Shown: positions 17,588 through 30,300 of the stretch, one piece after another
How positions within the stretch are numbered: the first letter of the stretch is position 1
Layout of the letters: each line of letters opens with the position of its first letter
Assembly (NCBI RefSeq): GCF_019397265.1
Contig: NZ_CP068985.1
Coordinates: 2,832,501 to 2,896,500 of the forward strand
Reading direction: 5' to 3'
Origin: Nonomuraea coxensis DSM 45129
Lineage (GTDB): Bacteria; Actinomycetota; Actinomycetes; Streptosporangiales; Streptosporangiaceae
Length of the DNA stretch: 64,000 nucleotides
Position numbers and translations under genes: made by a program
Notes under the pieces: generated by a model
Database searches by the model: none
What the model was told of the DNA's origin: nothing
Seen by the model: the letters and a program-made list of their open reading frames with translations, nothing else

Positions 17588-20500
17588 GCGCCACACCGAC
17601 GGTGCCGGACCTCTTCGCCCGGCAGGTGGAGCGGACACCCGATGCGGTGGCCCTGACCGACGGGGACCGGGTCCTGACCTACCGGCGGCTGGACGAGCTG
17701 TCCGGAGCGCTGTCCGGGCGGTTGATCGGCCGGGGCGTTCGCCGGGGCGACCGCGTCGCGGTGATGATGGACCGCTCGGCGGACCTCGTGGTGACGCTGC
17801 TCGCCGTATGGAAGGCGGGGGCGGCGTACGTGCCGGTGGATGCCGCCCATCCTCCCCGGCGGGTGGCGTTCATGGTGGCGGATTCCGGGATCTCCCTGAT
17901 GGTGTTCTCGGCCGCGACGCGCGACGCCGTACCGGAAGGGGTCGAGTCGATCGAGTTCACCGGCGAGGGCGTGGGCGGCACACCGGCGGTCACGGTGGGC
18001 CCGGGGGACCTGGCGTACGTGATGTACACGTCCGGCTCGACGGGGACCCCGAAGGGCGTGGCCGTCCCGCACCGGAGCGTCGCGGAGCTGGCGGGAAACC
18101 CCGGCTGGGGCATGGAACCCGGCGACGCGGTCCTCATGCACGCGCCCTACACCTTCGACGCCTCCCTCTTCGAGATCTGGGTGCCGCTGGTGTCGGGCGC
18201 CCGTGTGGTGATCGCCGCGCCGGGTCCGGTGGACGCCCGGCGCCTGCGCGAGGCGGTCGCGGCCGGGGTGACGAAGGCGCACCTCACCGCGGGCAGCTTC
18301 CGCGCGGTGGCGGAGGAGTCGCCGGAATCGTTCGCGGACCTCCGTGAGGTGCTGACCGGTGGTGACGTGGTGCCCGCGTACGCGGTGGAAAGGGTGCGGG
18401 CGGCCTGCCCCCGCGCGCGGATCCGGCACCTGTACGGCCCGACGGAGACGACCCTGTGCGCGACGTGGCATCTGCTGGAGCCGGGTGACGCCGCGGGTCC
18501 CGTCCTGCCGATCGGCCGGCCGCTTCCCGGCCGCCGGGCCCGCGTGCTCGACGCGTCACTGCGGCCGGTGGAGCCCGGTGTGGTCGGTGACCTGTACCTT
18601 TCCGGCGCCGGTCTGGCGGACGGCTACCTGGACCGGCCGGGGCTGACGGCGGAGCGGTTCGTGGCGGATCCGTCCGCGCCCGGGAGGAGGATGTACCGGA
18701 CGGGGGATCTCGCCCAGTGGAGCGCCGACGGTGAGCTGCTGTTCGCGGGCCGGGCCGACGACCAGGTGAAGATCCGCGGATTCCGGATCGAGCCGGGTGA
18801 GGTCGAGGCCGCGCTGACCGCTCAGCCGAACGTCCGCGAGGCTGTGGTGGGGGCGGTCGACGGGCGCCTGATCGGTTACGTGGTCGCGGACGGGGACGTG
18901 GATCCCGTCCTGGTGCGCGAGGGTCTGGCGGCGTCGCTGCCGGAGTACATGGTTCCCGCCGCTCTGGTCACCCTGGACACGTTGCCGCTGACCGGCAGCG
19001 GCAAGGTGGACAGGAGGGCGCTGCCCGCGCCCGGCTTCGCGCCGTCCGCGACGCGCCGCGAACCCGGCACCGACGCCGAGCGCGTCCTGTGCGACATGTA
19101 CGCCGAGCTCCTCCGGCCGGAGGGGCGGCGCGTAGGGGTCGATGACGGTTTCGTCGAGCTGGGCGGAGACTCGATCGCCGCGATCCGGCTGGCGGCGCGC
19201 GCCTCCAGGGCAGGTCTGCTGGTGACGCCCGCCCAGATCTTCACGGAGAGGACTCCCGCACGGCTGGCGGCCGTGGCGGGCGCCGTACCGGCCGGCAGGC
19301 CCGCCGACGGCCCCCTGATCACCCTCACGGCGGAAGAGGAGGCGGAGCTGAGGATCGCCGTCCCGGACGCCGAGGAGGTCTGGCCGCTCGCACCGCTCCA
19401 GGAGGGGCTGTACTTCCAGGCGACCCTCGACGACGAGGGGCACGACATCTACCAGGCGCAATGGATCCTGGAGCTGGAGGGGCCGCTGGACGCCGCCCGG
19501 CTGCGGGCCTCGTGGGAAGCGGTCTTCGCCCGGCACGCCGAGCTCCGCGTGAGCTTCCACCGGCGCGCGTCGGGGAAGACGCTGCAGGTCGTCGCCGGGC
19601 ACGTCGTCCTGCCGTGGCGGGAGGTGGAGCTGGCCGGCGGGAGCGATGTCGACGCGGCCGTGGAGACCTTGATCAGGCAGGAACAGGAGCAGCGGTTCGA
19701 CCTCGCCAAGGCACCGCTGTTCCGGCTGGTGCTGGTCCGTTACGGCGAGGGCCGGCACCGCCTGCTGGTCGTCCACCACCACATCCTGACCGACGGCTGG
19801 TCGGTGGCGGTCATCCTCAACGAGGTGGCTGAGGCGTACACGGCCGGCGGCCGTCTCCCCGATCGCGCGGGCGCGTCCACCTACCGGGACTTTCTGGCCT
19901 GGTCGGACCGGCAGGACAAGGACGCCGCGCGTGCGGCCTGGCGGGCGGAGCTGTCCGGCCTCGACGGGCCCGCGCCGATCGCGAGAGCCGCCGCCACGAC
20001 CGGCGCCGGGACGGAGTACGAACATCGCGTCGCCTTCTTGAGACCGGACCTCCACACGGGGCTGACGGAGCTGGCCCGCGACCATGGGCTGACGCTGAAC
20101 ACCCTGGCGCAGGGCGCGTGGGCGATGGTGCTGGCGCGGCTCGCGCGGCGGACCGACGTGGTCTTCGGCACCACGGTCGCCTGCCGTCCCGCCGAGCTCC
20201 CGGACGTGGAGTCGGTGCCGGGCCTCATGATGAACACGGTTCCGGTCCGGGTGCCGCTGCGGGGCGGGCAGCCGGTCGTGGACATGCTCCGTGACCTGCA
20301 GGCGCGGCAGACGGCCCTGACACCGCATCAGCATCTGGGGCTGCCGGAGATCCAGCGGGCGGCAGGACACGGCGCGGTGTTCGACACGCTGCTGGTCTTC
20401 GAGAACTACCCGCGGGACTTCGCCGGCCGGTTCACCTATCTGGGGACGGTCGAGGGGACCCACTATCCGCTGACCCTCGGCATCATCCCGGGAGACCACT

Positions 20501-23500
20501 TCAGGATCCAGCTCGTCTACCGGCGCGGGCAGGTCGAGGAGAGCGTCGCCGAGTCCATCCTGGGGTGGTTCACCAGCGCTCTCACGGCCATGGCCGCCGA
20601 TCCGCACGGGCTGGTCGGGCGGATCGGTGTGGGGGAGCCCTGGGACGGCGGCCAGGAACGGGCGAGGGCGGCGGGGGAGCCGCTGCCGGTGCTGGTACGG
20701 CGGGTGGTGGAGGACCGGCCGGACGACGTGGCGGTGGTGGACGGCGACGGCGAGCTGTCGTTCGGAGGGTTGTGGGAGCGGGCGACGGGACTGGCGGCCG
20801 AGCTGAGGGCACGCGGGATCGGGCCGGAGACCCGGGTGGCCGTGATGGTGGGAAGGTCGGCGTGGTGGGCGGTCGCGGTGCTGGGCGTGTCCACGGCGGG
20901 CGGCGCGTTCGTGCCGGTGGATCCGGCGTACCCGGCTGAGCGCGTCAGGTGGATCCTGGCCGACGCCGATCCCGCGCTGGTGCTGTGCGGTGGGACGACG
21001 CGGGAGGCGGTGCCGGAGGAGTTCGGGGATCGGCTGGTGGCCGTCGACGAGCTGGACCTGGCGGGGGGCGGCGACGCGGGATCGCCGCGGGTGCGTCCCG
21101 ATGACGCGGCCTATGTGATCTACACGTCGGGATCGACCGGGACTCCGAAGGGGGTCGTCGTCACACACGCGGGGCTCGGGAACCTGGCGATGGCACAGAT
21201 CGACCGGTTCGCCGTGTCGCCGTCGTCGCGAGTCCTGCAGTTCGCGGCGCTGGGCTTCGACGCCATGGTGTCGGAGGTGCTGATGGCGCTGCTGTCGGGG
21301 GCGAGGCTCGTCATGGCGCCGGAGCGGACTCTGCCACCGGCGGTGTCGCTGGCCGAGGCGCTGCGGCGATGGGAGGTCACGCACGTGACGGTTCCGCCGT
21401 CGGTGCTGGCCACCGCCGACGCGTTGCCGGCCGGGCTGGAGACGGTGGTGGTGGCGGGGGAGGCCTGCCCGCCGGGACTGGCGAATCGCTGGTCGGCGGG
21501 GCTGCGGCTGGTCAACGCGTACGGGCCGACCGAGGCCACGGTCTGCGCGGCGATGAGCATGCCGCTGGCGGCGAGCCGGGACGTGGTCCCGATCGGGAAA
21601 CCCATCGCCGGCGGCCGTTGCTATGTGCTGGACGCGTTCCTCCGGCCGGTGCCGCCGGGGATCACCGGTGAGCTGTACGTGGCCGGGATCGGGCTGGCCC
21701 GCGGTTATCTGGGTCGTGCGGCGTTGTCGGCTGAGCGGTTCGTCGCGGATCCGTTCGTCGTCGGTGGGCGGATGTATCGGACGGGGGATCTGGCGTACTG
21801 GTCGGGTGCGGGTGAGCTGGTGTTCGCCGGGAGGGATGACGACCAGGTCAAGATCCGTGGGTATCGGGTGGAGCCGGGTGAGGTCGAGGCGGTGCTGGCG
21901 GGGCAGCCGGGGGTGGATCAGGCGGTGGTGGTGGCGCGTGGGGGGCGTCTGCTGGGTTATGTGGTGTCGGGTGGCGGGGTGGATCCGGTGGGGTTGCGTG
22001 AGCGGGTCGCCGGGGTGTTGCCGGAGTACATGGTGCCGGCGGCGGTGGTGGTGCTGGATTCCGTGCCGGTGACGGCGAACGGGAAGGTGGATCGGGAGGC
22101 GTTGCCGGATCCTGGTTTCGGGGGGCGGGTCTCGGGGCGGGAGCCGCGTACGGAGGTCGAGCGGGCGTTGTGCGGGTTGTTCGCCGAGGTGCTCGGGTTG
22201 CCGGGCGTGACGGCGGTCGGTCCGGACGACAGCTTCTTCGAGCTGGGCGGGGACTCGATCACCTCGATGCAGCTGGCGGCGCGGGCTCGCCGCGAGGGAA
22301 TGCGCTTCGGCGCGCGGGAGGTGTTCGAGCGCAAGACGCCCGCGGGGCTCGCGGCGATCGTCGGCCTGGGAGGCGAGCCTGCGGCAGGTCCGGCGGACGG
22401 CGTGGGGGAGATCGCGTGGACGCCGGTCATGCGGGCCTTGGGGGACGGGATCACGGGGTCGCGGTTCGCCCAGTGGGTGGTGCTGGGCGCGCCGCCGGAG
22501 CTGCGGGTGGACGTGCTGGCCGCGGGCCTGGCGGCGGTGGTGGACACGCATGACATGCTCCGGTCGCGGGTCGTCGACGACCGGGCGGGCCGCCGGCTGG
22601 TGGTCGGCGAACGCGGGTCGGTGGACACCGCCAGGCTGGTCACGCGGGTGGACGGCGCCGGCCGTGCGCTGGACGAGGTCGTGGAACGCGCGGTGCGGGA
22701 GGCCGTGGAGCGGTTGGATCCGGCAGCGGGTGTGATGGCGCAGGTGGTCTGGGTGGACGCGGGGCCGGCGCGGACGGGGCGGCTGGCGCTCGTGGTGCAC
22801 CATCTGGCGGTCGACGGGATGTCGTGGCGGATTCTGGTGCCTGACCTGCGGCTGGCGTGTGAGGCGGTGGCCGAGGGACGCGATCCGGCGCTGGAACCGG
22901 TGTGGGGGTCGTTCCGGCGCTGGGCGGCTCTCCTGGAGGAGTCGGCGCTCTCGCGGGAGCGGGTCGATGAGCTGCGCACGTGGAGAACGATCGTCGGTCA
23001 GGAGGATCGGCCGATCGGCCGGCGGAGCCCGAACGCGGGGCGTGACGCGGCCGGCGGCGTGCGCTCACGGTCGTGGGTGATGTCGGGGGCCGAGGCGTCG
23101 GTCCTGGTGGGGAAGGTCCCGGTGGCGTTCCACTGCGGCGTTCATGAGGTTCTGCTGGCAGGGCTGGCGGGAGCGGTGGCGCGCCGGCACGGTGTCCACG
23201 GGGTCCTGGTGGACGTGGAGGGCCACGGGCGCCATCCGGCCGGGGGGATGGACCTGTCCCGGACGGTGGGCTGGTTCACGAGCCTGCATCCGGTGCGCCT
23301 GGACGTGACGGGGATCGATCTGGCGGCCGTGCCGGCCGGTGGCCGAGCGGCCGGAGAGCTGCTGAAGGTGGTCAAGGAGCAGTCGCGGGCGGCGCCCGGC
23401 GACGGACTCGGCTACGGGTTGCTGCGGTATCTCAATCCCGGGACGGGCCCGGTCCTGGCGGCCCTGCCGTCGCCGCGGATCGGGTTCAACTACATGGGCC

Positions 23501-23865
23501 GGTTCGTCACCGGTGACCAGGGCGGGGCGCGGGCGTGGCAGCCGGTCGGGAGAATCGGCGGCTCGATGGATCCGGGCATGGGCCTGCCGCACGCGCTGGA
23601 GTGCAACGCGGTCGTCCACGACACGCCGGAGGGCCCGGAGCTGGTGCTCACCGTGGACTGGCGGAACGACCTGCTGGAGGAGGCCGAGGTCGACGGGCTG
23701 TGCCGGGCGTGGCTGGACATGTTGTCCGGGCTGTCCCGCCAGGCGGACGATCCCTCCGCGGGCGGGCACACCGCGTCCGACTTCGCCCTCCTCGACCTTG
23801 ACCAGGACGAGATCGAGAGCTTCGAAGCCATAGCGGCGGAACTGTCTGGAGGACAGGCATCGTGA
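17584..23865 (+). CDS. Glycopeptide NRPS, modules 1-2 (A-T-C-A-T-E), Hpg and Tyr
   Basis: 2093 aa from the GTG at 17584. Domains: A1 (~10-505), T1 (FVELGGDSI ~523), C2 ([11 protein letters not shown] ~597; HHILTDG ~731), A2 (~1035-1530), T2 (FFELGGDSI ~1549) and E2 (~1609-2060; [10 protein letters not shown] ~1738). The first module has no C domain, as expected for initiation. Pocket residues read by eye are DAFHLGLLCK for A1 (Hpg) and DASTVAAVCK for A2, the tyrosine code of glycopeptide modules 2 and 6. E2 sets a D residue at position 2. The end of A2 and all of T2 up to the Ser lie in a 562-bp block repeated exactly in module 3. The last residues ([13 protein letters not shown]) resemble those of the module-3 protein and may act in docking. 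Confidence 0.96.
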   Translation: MSATPTVPDLFARQVERTPDAVALTDGDRVLTYRRLDELSGALSGRLIGRGVRRGDRVAVMMDRSADLVVTLLAVWKAGAAYVPVDAAHPPRRVAFMVADSGISLMVFSAATRDAVPEGVESIEFTGEGVGGTPAVTVGPGDLAYVMYTSGSTGTPKGVAVPHRSVAELAGNPGWGMEPGDAVLMHAPYTFDASLFEIWVPLVSGARVVIAAPGPVDARRLREAVAAGVTKAHLTAGSFRAVAEESPESFADLREVLTGGDVVPAYAVERVRAACPRARIRHLYGPTETTLCATWHLLEPGDAAGPVLPIGRPLPGRRARVLDASLRPVEPGVVGDLYLSGAGLADGYLDRPGLTAERFVADPSAPGRRMYRTGDLAQWSADGELLFAGRADDQVKIRGFRIEPGEVEAALTAQPNVREAVVGAVDGRLIGYVVADGDVDPVLVREGLAASLPEYMVPAALVTLDTLPLTGSGKVDRRALPAPGFAPSATRREPGTDAERVLCDMYAELLRPEGRRVGVDDGFVELGGDSIAAIRLAARASRAGLLVTPAQIFTERTPARLAAVAGAVPAGRPADGPLITLTAEEEAELRIAVPDAEEVWPLAPLQEGLYFQATLDDEGHDIYQAQWILELEGPLDAARLRASWEAVFARHAELRVSFHRRASGKTLQVVAGHVVLPWREVELAGGSDVDAAVETLIRQEQEQRFDLAKAPLFRLVLVRYGEGRHRLLVVHHHILTDGWSVAVILNEVAEAYTAGGRLPDRAGASTYRDFLAWSDRQDKDAARAAWRAELSGLDGPAPIARAAATTGAGTEYEHRVAFLRPDLHTGLTELARDHGLTLNTLAQGAWAMVLARLARRTDVVFGTTVACRPAELPDVESVPGLMMNTVPVRVPLRGGQPVVDMLRDLQARQTALTPHQHLGLPEIQRAAGHGAVFDTLLVFENYPRDFAGRFTYLGTVEGTHYPLTLGIIPGDHFRIQLVYRRGQVEESVAESILGWFTSALTAMAADPHGLVGRIGVGEPWDGGQERARAAGEPLPVLVRRVVEDRPDDVAVVDGDGELSFGGLWERATGLAAELRARGIGPETRVAVMVGRSAWWAVAVLGVSTAGGAFVPVDPAYPAERVRWILADADPALVLCGGTTREAVPEEFGDRLVAVDELDLAGGGDAGSPRVRPDDAAYVIYTSGSTGTPKGVVVTHAGLGNLAMAQIDRFAVSPSSRVLQFAALGFDAMVSEVLMALLSGARLVMAPERTLPPAVSLAEALRRWEVTHVTVPPSVLATADALPAGLETVVVAGEACPPGLANRWSAGLRLVNAYGPTEATVCAAMSMPLAASRDVVPIGKPIAGGRCYVLDAFLRPVPPGITGELYVAGIGLARGYLGRAALSAERFVADPFVVGGRMYRTGDLAYWSGAGELVFAGRDDDQVKIRGYRVEPGEVEAVLAGQPGVDQAVVVARGGRLLGYVVSGGGVDPVGLRERVAGVLPEYMVPAAVVVLDSVPVTANGKVDREALPDPGFGGRVSGREPRTEVERALCGLFAEVLGLPGVTAVGPDDSFFELGGDSITSMQLAARARREGMRFGAREVFERKTPAGLAAIVGLGGEPAAGPADGVGEIAWTPVMRALGDGITGSRFAQWVVLGAPPELRVDVLAAGLAAVVDTHDMLRSRVVDDRAGRRLVVGERGSVDTARLVTRVDGAGRALDEVVERAVREAVERLDPAAGVMAQVVWVDAGPARTGRLALVVHHLAVDGMSWRILVPDLRLACEAVAEGRDPALEPVWGSFRRWAALLEESALSRERVDELRTWRTIVGQEDRPIGRRSPNAGRDAAGGVRSRSWVMSGAEASVLVGKVPVAFHCGVHEVLLAGLAGAVARRHGVHGVLVDVEGHGRHPAGGMDLSRTVGWFTSLHPVRLDVTGIDLAAVPAGGRAAGELLKVVKEQSRAAPGDGLGYGLLRYLNPGTGPVLAALPSPRIGFNYMGRFVTGDQGGARAWQPVGRIGGSMDPGMGLPHALECNAVVHDTPEGPELVLTVDWRNDLLEEAEVDGLCRAWLDMLSGLSRQADDPSAGGHTASDFALLDLDQDEIESFEAIAAELSGGQAS
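21695..22256 (+). repeat. 562-bp perfect repeat, copy 1 (module 2, A2 C-terminal part and T2)
   Basis: Base-for-base identical to 26257-26818 by direct comparison, offset 4562 bp. It spans motifs A7-A10 (TGDLAYW through NGKVDREAL) and the start of the carrier domain up to the phosphopantetheine Ser codon. Identity stops abruptly on both sides, and the codon usage here is richer in GGT/GTG-type triplets than the flanks. Confidence 0.97.
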
Positions 23866-26800
23866 ACACTCCGAACACATCCGCGGGGTCGGCGCTCGAG
23901 GAAGTCTGGCCGCTGTCACCGATGCAGGAGGGCATCCTCTACCACGCCGCACTCGACGAGGCCCCTGACCTCTACCTCATCCAGCAGACGCAGATCATCG
24001 AAGGGCCCTTGGACACCGAACGGTTCCGCATGGCCTGGGAGACCCTCCTCGACCGGCATCCGGCGCTTCGCGCGTGCTTCCACCGGCGGAAGTCCGGCGA
24101 GACGGTCCAGCTCATCCCCCGGAAGGTGCGGCTCCCGTGGTCGGAGCGCGACCTCTCCGGCCTGGCCGAGGAGGACGCGCTGGCCGAGGCGGGCGTGATC
24201 GCGGAGCGGGAGCGCGCCACGAGATTCGACCCGGCGAAGCCTCCGCTGCTGCGGCAGGTGCTGATCCGGCTCGGCCCGGAGCGGCACTGCCTCGTGACGA
24301 CGAGCCATCACCTGGTCATGGACGGGTGGTCGCGGGCGATCCTCGAGTCGGAGCTCCTCGACCTGTACGCGGCGGGAGGCGCCGGCCCGGGGCTGCGGCC
24401 CGCCGGCTCCTACCGGGACCATCTGGCGTGGCTGGACCGGCAGGACAAGGAGGCCGCCCGCGCGGCATGGCGTGCGGAGCTGGACGGCGCCGGCCGTTCG
24501 ACCTTCGGGATCGCCGAGAGGTCCGGGAAGACCCCGGGGCAGCGGGTGCGGGAGGTGCTCCGCTATTCGCCGGAGTTCACCTCCGCTCTGGTGGAGTTCG
24601 CCCGCGGTCATGGGCTGACGCTGAACACGCTGGTGCAGGGGGCGTGGGCGCTGGTGCTGGCCCGGCTGACGCGCCGTCGTGACGTGGTGTTCGGCGCGGT
24701 GGTCTCGGGGCGTCCGGCGGAGGTGCCCGGCGTGGAGCAGGCCGTGGGGCTGTTCATCAACACCGTGCCGGTGCGGGTCCGGCTGGACGGCGGGCAGCCG
24801 GTCATCCAGCTGCTGACGGAGCTGCAGGAGCGGCAGTCCGCGCTCATCTCGCACCAGCATCTCGGGCTGCAGGAGATCCAGAAGCTTTCCGGGGTGAGTT
24901 TCGACACGGTCGTGTCGTTCGAGAACTACGTCGATCCGGGGGCGGGAGCGGGCTCCGATCGCGAGGTGCGCCTGATCCTCAAGGAGTTCCACCAGTCGGC
25001 GCCGTACGCGCTCGTCCTCGGCATCATGCCGGGTGAGAGCCTCCAGACCGACGTGGAGTACCGGCCCGCGATGCTCGACGGCCGCGTCGCCGAGGAGGCT
25101 CTGCACGGGCTCGCCCGGGTCCTCGAGCGGATGATCGCCGAGCCGGAGACGGCCGTGGGCCGCCTGGACGTGATCGGTGACGCGGGGCGCGAGCTGGTGG
25201 TCGAGCGGTGGAACGAGACGGGCGAGGCGATCGGCGCGGCGTCCGCCGTGGAGCTGTTCCGGCGGCAGGTGGAAAGGGCGCCCGCCGCCACGGCGGTCAC
25301 GGCAGGGGGCCTGGCCTGGTCGTACGCGGAGCTTGACGGGTGGTCCGGCCGTCTGGCGCGGGCACTGACGGATCGCGGGGTGCGCCGCGGCGACCGGGTC
25401 GGTGTGGTGCTGGGGCGGTCGGCGGAGACCCTGGCGGCATGGCTCGGGGTGTGGAAGGCGGGAGCGGCGTTCGTACCGGTCGATCCGGACTACCCGGCGG
25501 ACCGGGTGGCGTTCATGCTGGCCGACTCCGCGGTCGCGATGGTGGTGTGCCAAGAGGCGACCTCGGGTGTGGTGCCGCCGGGCTACCGGCAGGTCTTCGT
25601 GGACGACGCCGGCGACGGCGAGACCGCCTTCGTCCCGGTCGGGGCGGACGACCTCGCCTACGTGATGTACACCTCCGGATCGACCGGGACCCCGAAGGGC
25701 GTGGCGGTCCCGCACGGTGGCGTCGCGGCGCTGGCGGGAGATCCGGGATGGGGCGTCGGGCCCGGCGACGCGGTGCTGATGCACGCCCCGCACACCTTCG
25801 ACGCCTCCTTGTACGACGTGTGGGTGCCGCTCGTGTCCGGTGCGCGGGTCATGATCACCGAGCCGGGGGTGGTCGACGCGGAGCGGCTCGCCGCGCACGT
25901 GGCCGGCGGTCTCACCGCCGTGAACTTCACCGCGGGGCACTTCCGCGCGCTGGCGCAGGAGTCGCCGGAGTCGTTCTCGGGGCTGCGCCAGGTGGCGGCG
26001 GGCGGAGACGTGGTGCCGCCCGATGTGGTGGAGCGGGTGCGGCGGGCGTGCCCGCGGCTCCGTGTCCTGCACACCTACGGCCCGACGGAGACCACGCTGT
26101 GCGCCACGTGGAAGGCGATCGAGCCCGGTGACGAGGTGGGGCCGACGTTGCCCATCGGCCGGGCACTGCCGGGCCGTCGGCTGTACGTGCTGGACGTCTT
26201 CCTCCGGCCGGTGCCGCCGGGCGTCACGGGTGACCTCTACATCGCCGGCGCCGGAGTGGCCCGCGGTTATCTGGGTCGTGCGGCGTTGTCGGCTGAGCGG
26301 TTCGTCGCGGATCCGTTCGTCGTCGGTGGGCGGATGTATCGGACGGGGGATCTGGCGTACTGGTCGGGTGCGGGTGAGCTGGTGTTCGCCGGGAGGGATG
26401 ACGACCAGGTCAAGATCCGTGGGTATCGGGTGGAGCCGGGTGAGGTCGAGGCGGTGCTGGCGGGGCAGCCGGGGGTGGATCAGGCGGTGGTGGTGGCGCG
26501 TGGGGGGCGTCTGCTGGGTTATGTGGTGTCGGGTGGCGGGGTGGATCCGGTGGGGTTGCGTGAGCGGGTCGCCGGGGTGTTGCCGGAGTACATGGTGCCG
26601 GCGGCGGTGGTGGTGCTGGATTCCGTGCCGGTGACGGCGAACGGGAAGGTGGATCGGGAGGCGTTGCCGGATCCTGGTTTCGGGGGGCGGGTCTCGGGGC
26701 GGGAGCCGCGTACGGAGGTCGAGCGGGCGTTGTGCGGGTTGTTCGCCGAGGTGCTCGGGTTGCCGGGCGTGACGGCGGTCGGTCCGGACGACAGCTTCTT

Positions 26801-27053
26801 CGAGCTGGGCGGGGACTCCATCTATTCGGTGAAGCTGGCGGCGCGGGCCACGCGTGCCGGAATGCCCTTCACCGTGGTGGAGGTGTTCGAGCACAGGACG
26901 CCCGCGGGGCTCGCGACGATCGTCGACCCGGGAGGCGCGCCCGCGGCAGGTCCGGCTGAGACCCCGTCGGACTCCGCCCTCCTCGACCTGGACCAGGACG
27001 AGATAGAGGAGTTCGAGGCCGAGTTCGACGGCGGACGTCACTCCCTTCACTGA
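23862..27053 (+). CDS. Glycopeptide NRPS, module 3 (C-A-T), predicted Dpg
   Basis: 1063 aa from the GTG at 23862, which overlaps the previous stop (GTGA) and follows GGAGG. C3 begins at [11 protein letters not shown] with HHLVMDG (~148). A3 occupies ~455-960 and T3 has FFELGGDSI (~978). There is no E domain, so residue 3 stays L, as in teicoplanin-type peptides. The A3 pocket reads DAYNAGTLCK: it shares the D-Y-G-TLCK frame of the canonical Dpg code (DPYHGGTLCK, found exactly in A7) but differs at three positions. Dpg is the best guess from context. The 3' part of A3 and T3 is the second copy of a perfect 562-bp repeat. A strong hairpin follows the stop. Confidence 0.95.
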   Translation: MNTPNTSAGSALEEVWPLSPMQEGILYHAALDEAPDLYLIQQTQIIEGPLDTERFRMAWETLLDRHPALRACFHRRKSGETVQLIPRKVRLPWSERDLSGLAEEDALAEAGVIAERERATRFDPAKPPLLRQVLIRLGPERHCLVTTSHHLVMDGWSRAILESELLDLYAAGGAGPGLRPAGSYRDHLAWLDRQDKEAARAAWRAELDGAGRSTFGIAERSGKTPGQRVREVLRYSPEFTSALVEFARGHGLTLNTLVQGAWALVLARLTRRRDVVFGAVVSGRPAEVPGVEQAVGLFINTVPVRVRLDGGQPVIQLLTELQERQSALISHQHLGLQEIQKLSGVSFDTVVSFENYVDPGAGAGSDREVRLILKEFHQSAPYALVLGIMPGESLQTDVEYRPAMLDGRVAEEALHGLARVLERMIAEPETAVGRLDVIGDAGRELVVERWNETGEAIGAASAVELFRRQVERAPAATAVTAGGLAWSYAELDGWSGRLARALTDRGVRRGDRVGVVLGRSAETLAAWLGVWKAGAAFVPVDPDYPADRVAFMLADSAVAMVVCQEATSGVVPPGYRQVFVDDAGDGETAFVPVGADDLAYVMYTSGSTGTPKGVAVPHGGVAALAGDPGWGVGPGDAVLMHAPHTFDASLYDVWVPLVSGARVMITEPGVVDAERLAAHVAGGLTAVNFTAGHFRALAQESPESFSGLRQVAAGGDVVPPDVVERVRRACPRLRVLHTYGPTETTLCATWKAIEPGDEVGPTLPIGRALPGRRLYVLDVFLRPVPPGVTGDLYIAGAGVARGYLGRAALSAERFVADPFVVGGRMYRTGDLAYWSGAGELVFAGRDDDQVKIRGYRVEPGEVEAVLAGQPGVDQAVVVARGGRLLGYVVSGGGVDPVGLRERVAGVLPEYMVPAAVVVLDSVPVTANGKVDREALPDPGFGGRVSGREPRTEVERALCGLFAEVLGLPGVTAVGPDDSFFELGGDSIYSVKLAARATRAGMPFTVVEVFEHRTPAGLATIVDPGGAPAAGPAETPSDSALLDLDQDEIEEFEAEFDGGRHSLH
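26257..26818 (+). repeat. 562-bp perfect repeat, copy 2 (module 3, A3 C-terminal part and T3)
   Basis: Exact copy of 21695-22256. The differing flanks (pocket-forming N-terminal A subdomains, and the C-terminal half of the carrier domains) show a local gene conversion or unequal exchange rather than duplication of a whole module. Confidence 0.97.
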
Positions 27054-27060
27054 TCAGAAC

Positions 27061-27092
27061 CGGGCGGCCGGGCACCCTGTGCCGGCCGCCCG
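27061..27092 (+). terminator. Terminator after the module-3 NRPS gene
   Basis: CGGGCGGCCGG (27061-27071) pairs with CCGGCCGCCCG (27082-27092), with CAC/GTG extending the stem inward past one bulged G. It starts 7 bp after the stop of the module-3 gene. It closes the exporter-NRPS1-NRPS2 transcript and implies a separate promoter for the next NRPS gene. Confidence 0.72.
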
Positions 27093-27388
27093 TTCGCGCT
27101 GGAGCGTCAGGCCGTGACCGTGCCGGCTGACGCCCAGAATCGCCGGCGGCGTGGACGAGCCGCGCGAGGCCGTCCGCGGCACACCCCTGCGCCCTCGACG
27201 GCCACGTTCCCGGCCATGAGTGCGCGCGTCAGAGCGGTCAGCTCCGCGCGCACCCGTTTCCCTTCAGGCCGGACACCCGAAGATCACCTCACCCGGATCC
27301 GGTCACGGCTGGACAGATTGTCCGGGTCAGAGCCCCCCATGGATGATTCCCTCGCGGGCGCTTTGCTGATCGAGGGAGATATCTGTCA
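27093..27388 (+). other. Promoter-bearing gap before the module 4-6 NRPS gene
   Basis: About 300 bp between the terminator and the next NRPS start. No gene and no GTCCAA/TTGGAC operator was found. A GAGGGAG ribosome binding site lies about 11 bp before the ATG at 27389. Presumably it holds the promoter for the large NRPS operon; it could be a target of the LuxR-type regulator. Confidence 0.45.
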
Positions 27389-30300
27389 ATGGCTCAGTCG
27401 CGCATCGAGGATTTCTGGCCGCTGTCACCACTCCAGCAAGGACTGCTCTTCCACACGGCCTACGACGACGATTGGCCCGGCCTTTATGTGGGCCATTGGA
27501 TCCTGCACCTGGACGGTCCGGTGGAAGCGGGCAGAATGCGTGCCGCATGGGAGGCGCTCCTGGCGCGGCACGCCGCTCTCCGCGCCTGTTTCCGGCAGCG
27601 CAGATCGGGTGAGACGGTGCAGCTCATCGCCAGGCAGGTGGAACTGCCGTGGCGGGAGGTGGACCTGTCCCATCTCAGCGAGCCCGAGGAGGCCGTACGG
27701 GCGCTGGCCGAGGAGGACAGGACGAGGAGGTTCGACCTCGCCAAGGCGCCGTTGCTGCGGCTGACCCTGATCCGTCTCGCCGGCGACCGCCACCGCCTGG
27801 TGATGACCAGCCATCACGCGATCATGGACGGCTGGTCGATGCCCATCATGTTCGACGAGCTGTCGCAGCTGTACGCGGCCGGCGGCAGCCCGCCTGACCT
27901 GCCCGCGGTGACGTCGTACCGGGAGTACCTCGCCTGGCTGGACAGGCAGGACAAGGAGCGGACGCTGTCGGCATGGGCGGCGGAGCTGCGGGGCGTCGAG
28001 GAGCCGACGCTGGTGGCGCCCGCCGACCCGGGGCGGGCGCCCGCCATGCCGGAGAACGTCACGGTCGAGCTGCCCGGGAACCTCACGCGAGCTCTGAACG
28101 AGCTGGCCCGTGCCCATGGGCTGACGCTGAACACGGTGGTGCAGGGCGCGTGGGCGCTGCTGCTCGCACAGCTGGCAGGCCGGACGGACGTGGTGTTCGG
28201 CGCGGTCGTCTCGGCGCGCCCGCCGGGTCTGCCCGGCGTCGAGGGAATGGTCGGGCTGTTCCTCAACACCGTTCCCGTACGCGTGCGGCTGGACGGCTCG
28301 ACGCCGGTCATCGACCTTCTGGCGGATCTGCAGAAACGGCAGTCGGCGCTCATTCCCCACCAGTACGTGGGGCTGGCGGACATTCAGAAGGCGGCCGGCG
28401 CCGGCGCGATCTTCGACACCCTGCTCGTTTTCCAGAACTTTCCCCGTGAGCTTCGCGAATCAGCTGCCGCGGAAACCTTCGGCATTCGCATAGAACAGGG
28501 CCGGGAAGCCGCCCATTATCCGCTGACGCTGGTCGCCGTCCCCGGCGAGTCGATGCTGCTCAATCTCGATTACGTGACGGACCTCTTCGACCGGGAAAGC
28601 GCGCTCGCCATCGTCGAGAGATTCACCGGAATTCTGCGGCAGCTCGCGGACGCGGGCGACATCGCGGTGGCCGAGGTCGGCGTGACGAGCGCGGCCGAGC
28701 GTGAGCTGGTGACGAGATGGAGCGCGGCATCCGACGGGGCGCCGTGCGATCTGGCCCTGGAGCTGTTCGACCGCCAGGTCGAGCGGGGCCGTGACCGGGT
28801 GGCGGTCGTCGAGGGAGAGCGGGCGGTGCCGTTCGGCGAACTGGCCGGGCACGCGGAGCGGCTCGCCGGCTACCTGAGCGGCCGGGGCGTCCGGCGCGGG
28901 GATCGGGTGGCCGTGGTGATGCGACGCTCACCCGACCTGATCGCGACGCTGCTCGCGGTGTGGAAGGCGGGAGCGGCGTTCGTGCCGATCGATCCCGCCT
29001 ACCCGGCGGAACGCGTGACGTTCATGCTCGCGGACGCGGAGCCGGCGGCGGTGGTGTCCGAGCGAGCGTGCAGGCACCTGCTGGACGGCGGGCCCGATCC
29101 GATCGTCCTGGACGATCCGGAGACGCGGCGGGCGGTGGCGGAGCACGCCCGGCTCTCCGCGGGCGCGCGGGCGGACGACCTCGCCTACGTGATGTACACG
29201 TCGGGATCGACGGGGAGGCCGAAGGGCGTCGCGGTGTCGCACGGCAACGTCGCGGCGCTGGCCGGCGAGCCGGGATGGGGCATGGGCCCCGAGGACGCCG
29301 TGCTGATGCACGCCTCACACGCCTTCGACATCTCGCTGTTCGAGCTGTGGGTGCCGCTGCTGTCGGGCGCCCGGGTCGTGCTGGCCGAGCCGGGCGCGGT
29401 GGACGGCGAGGCCCTGGCCGGGCACGTGGCCGCCGGTGTCACCTCCGCTCACCTGACCGCGGGGACCTTCCGGGTGCTGGCCGAGGAGTCACCGGAGTCG
29501 ATCGCCGGTCTGCGCGAGGTGCTGACCGGCGGGGACAAGGTGCCGCTCGCGGCGGTGGAGCGGGTGCGGCGGGCGTGCCCGGACGTCCGGGTGCGCCATC
29601 TCTACGGCCCCACGGAGGCCACGCTGTGCGCGACATGGTGGCTGCTCCGGCCGGGCGAACCGGCGGGGCCGGTGCTGCCGATCGGGCGTCCCCTCGCCGG
29701 GCGGCGGGTCTACGTCCTCGACGCGTTCCTGCGGCCCGTGCCCCCGGGGGTGACGGGCGAACTGTACGTCGCCGGGTCCGGTGTGGCGCAGGGCTATCTG
29801 GGCCGCCCGGCGATGACGGCCGAACGGTTCGTCGCCGATCCGTTCGTACCCGCCGAGCGGATGTACCGGACCGGAGACCTGGCGTACTGGACGGATCAGG
29901 GTGCGCTGGCGTTCGCCGGACGCGCCGATGACCAGGTGAAGATCCGCGGCTACCGGGTGGAGCCCGGCGAGATCGAGGCGGTCCTCGCGGGCCTTCCGGA
30001 TGTCGGCCAGGCCGTGGTGTCCGCGCGGGAAGAGCGCCTGATCGGGTACGTGGTCGCCGAGGCGGGGCGGGACCTCGACCCGGCACGCCTACGCGACCAG
30101 CTCGCCGCGACGCTGCCCGAGTTCATGGTTCCGGCCGCGGTGCTGGTGCTGGACGAGCTGCCGCTGACCGGCAACGGGAAGGTGGACCGCCGGGCCCTGC
30201 CCGAGCCGGACTTCGCCTCCGAGGCCGTGGACCGGGAGCCGGCCACCGAGGCCGAGCGGACCATGTGCGACGTGTTCGCCGAGGTCCTGGGCGTGGAGCG

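Noticed and set aside
18556-22803. A 1415-codon minus-strand open frame across modules 1-2
   Set aside because: Antisense to A-T-C-A-T-E domains that match a known family throughout; no ribosome site or domain.
21695-26818. The 562-bp identical blocks as ends of an insertion sequence
   Set aside because: They are in-frame parts of functional NRPS domains without inverted ends or a transposase; gene conversion explains them better.
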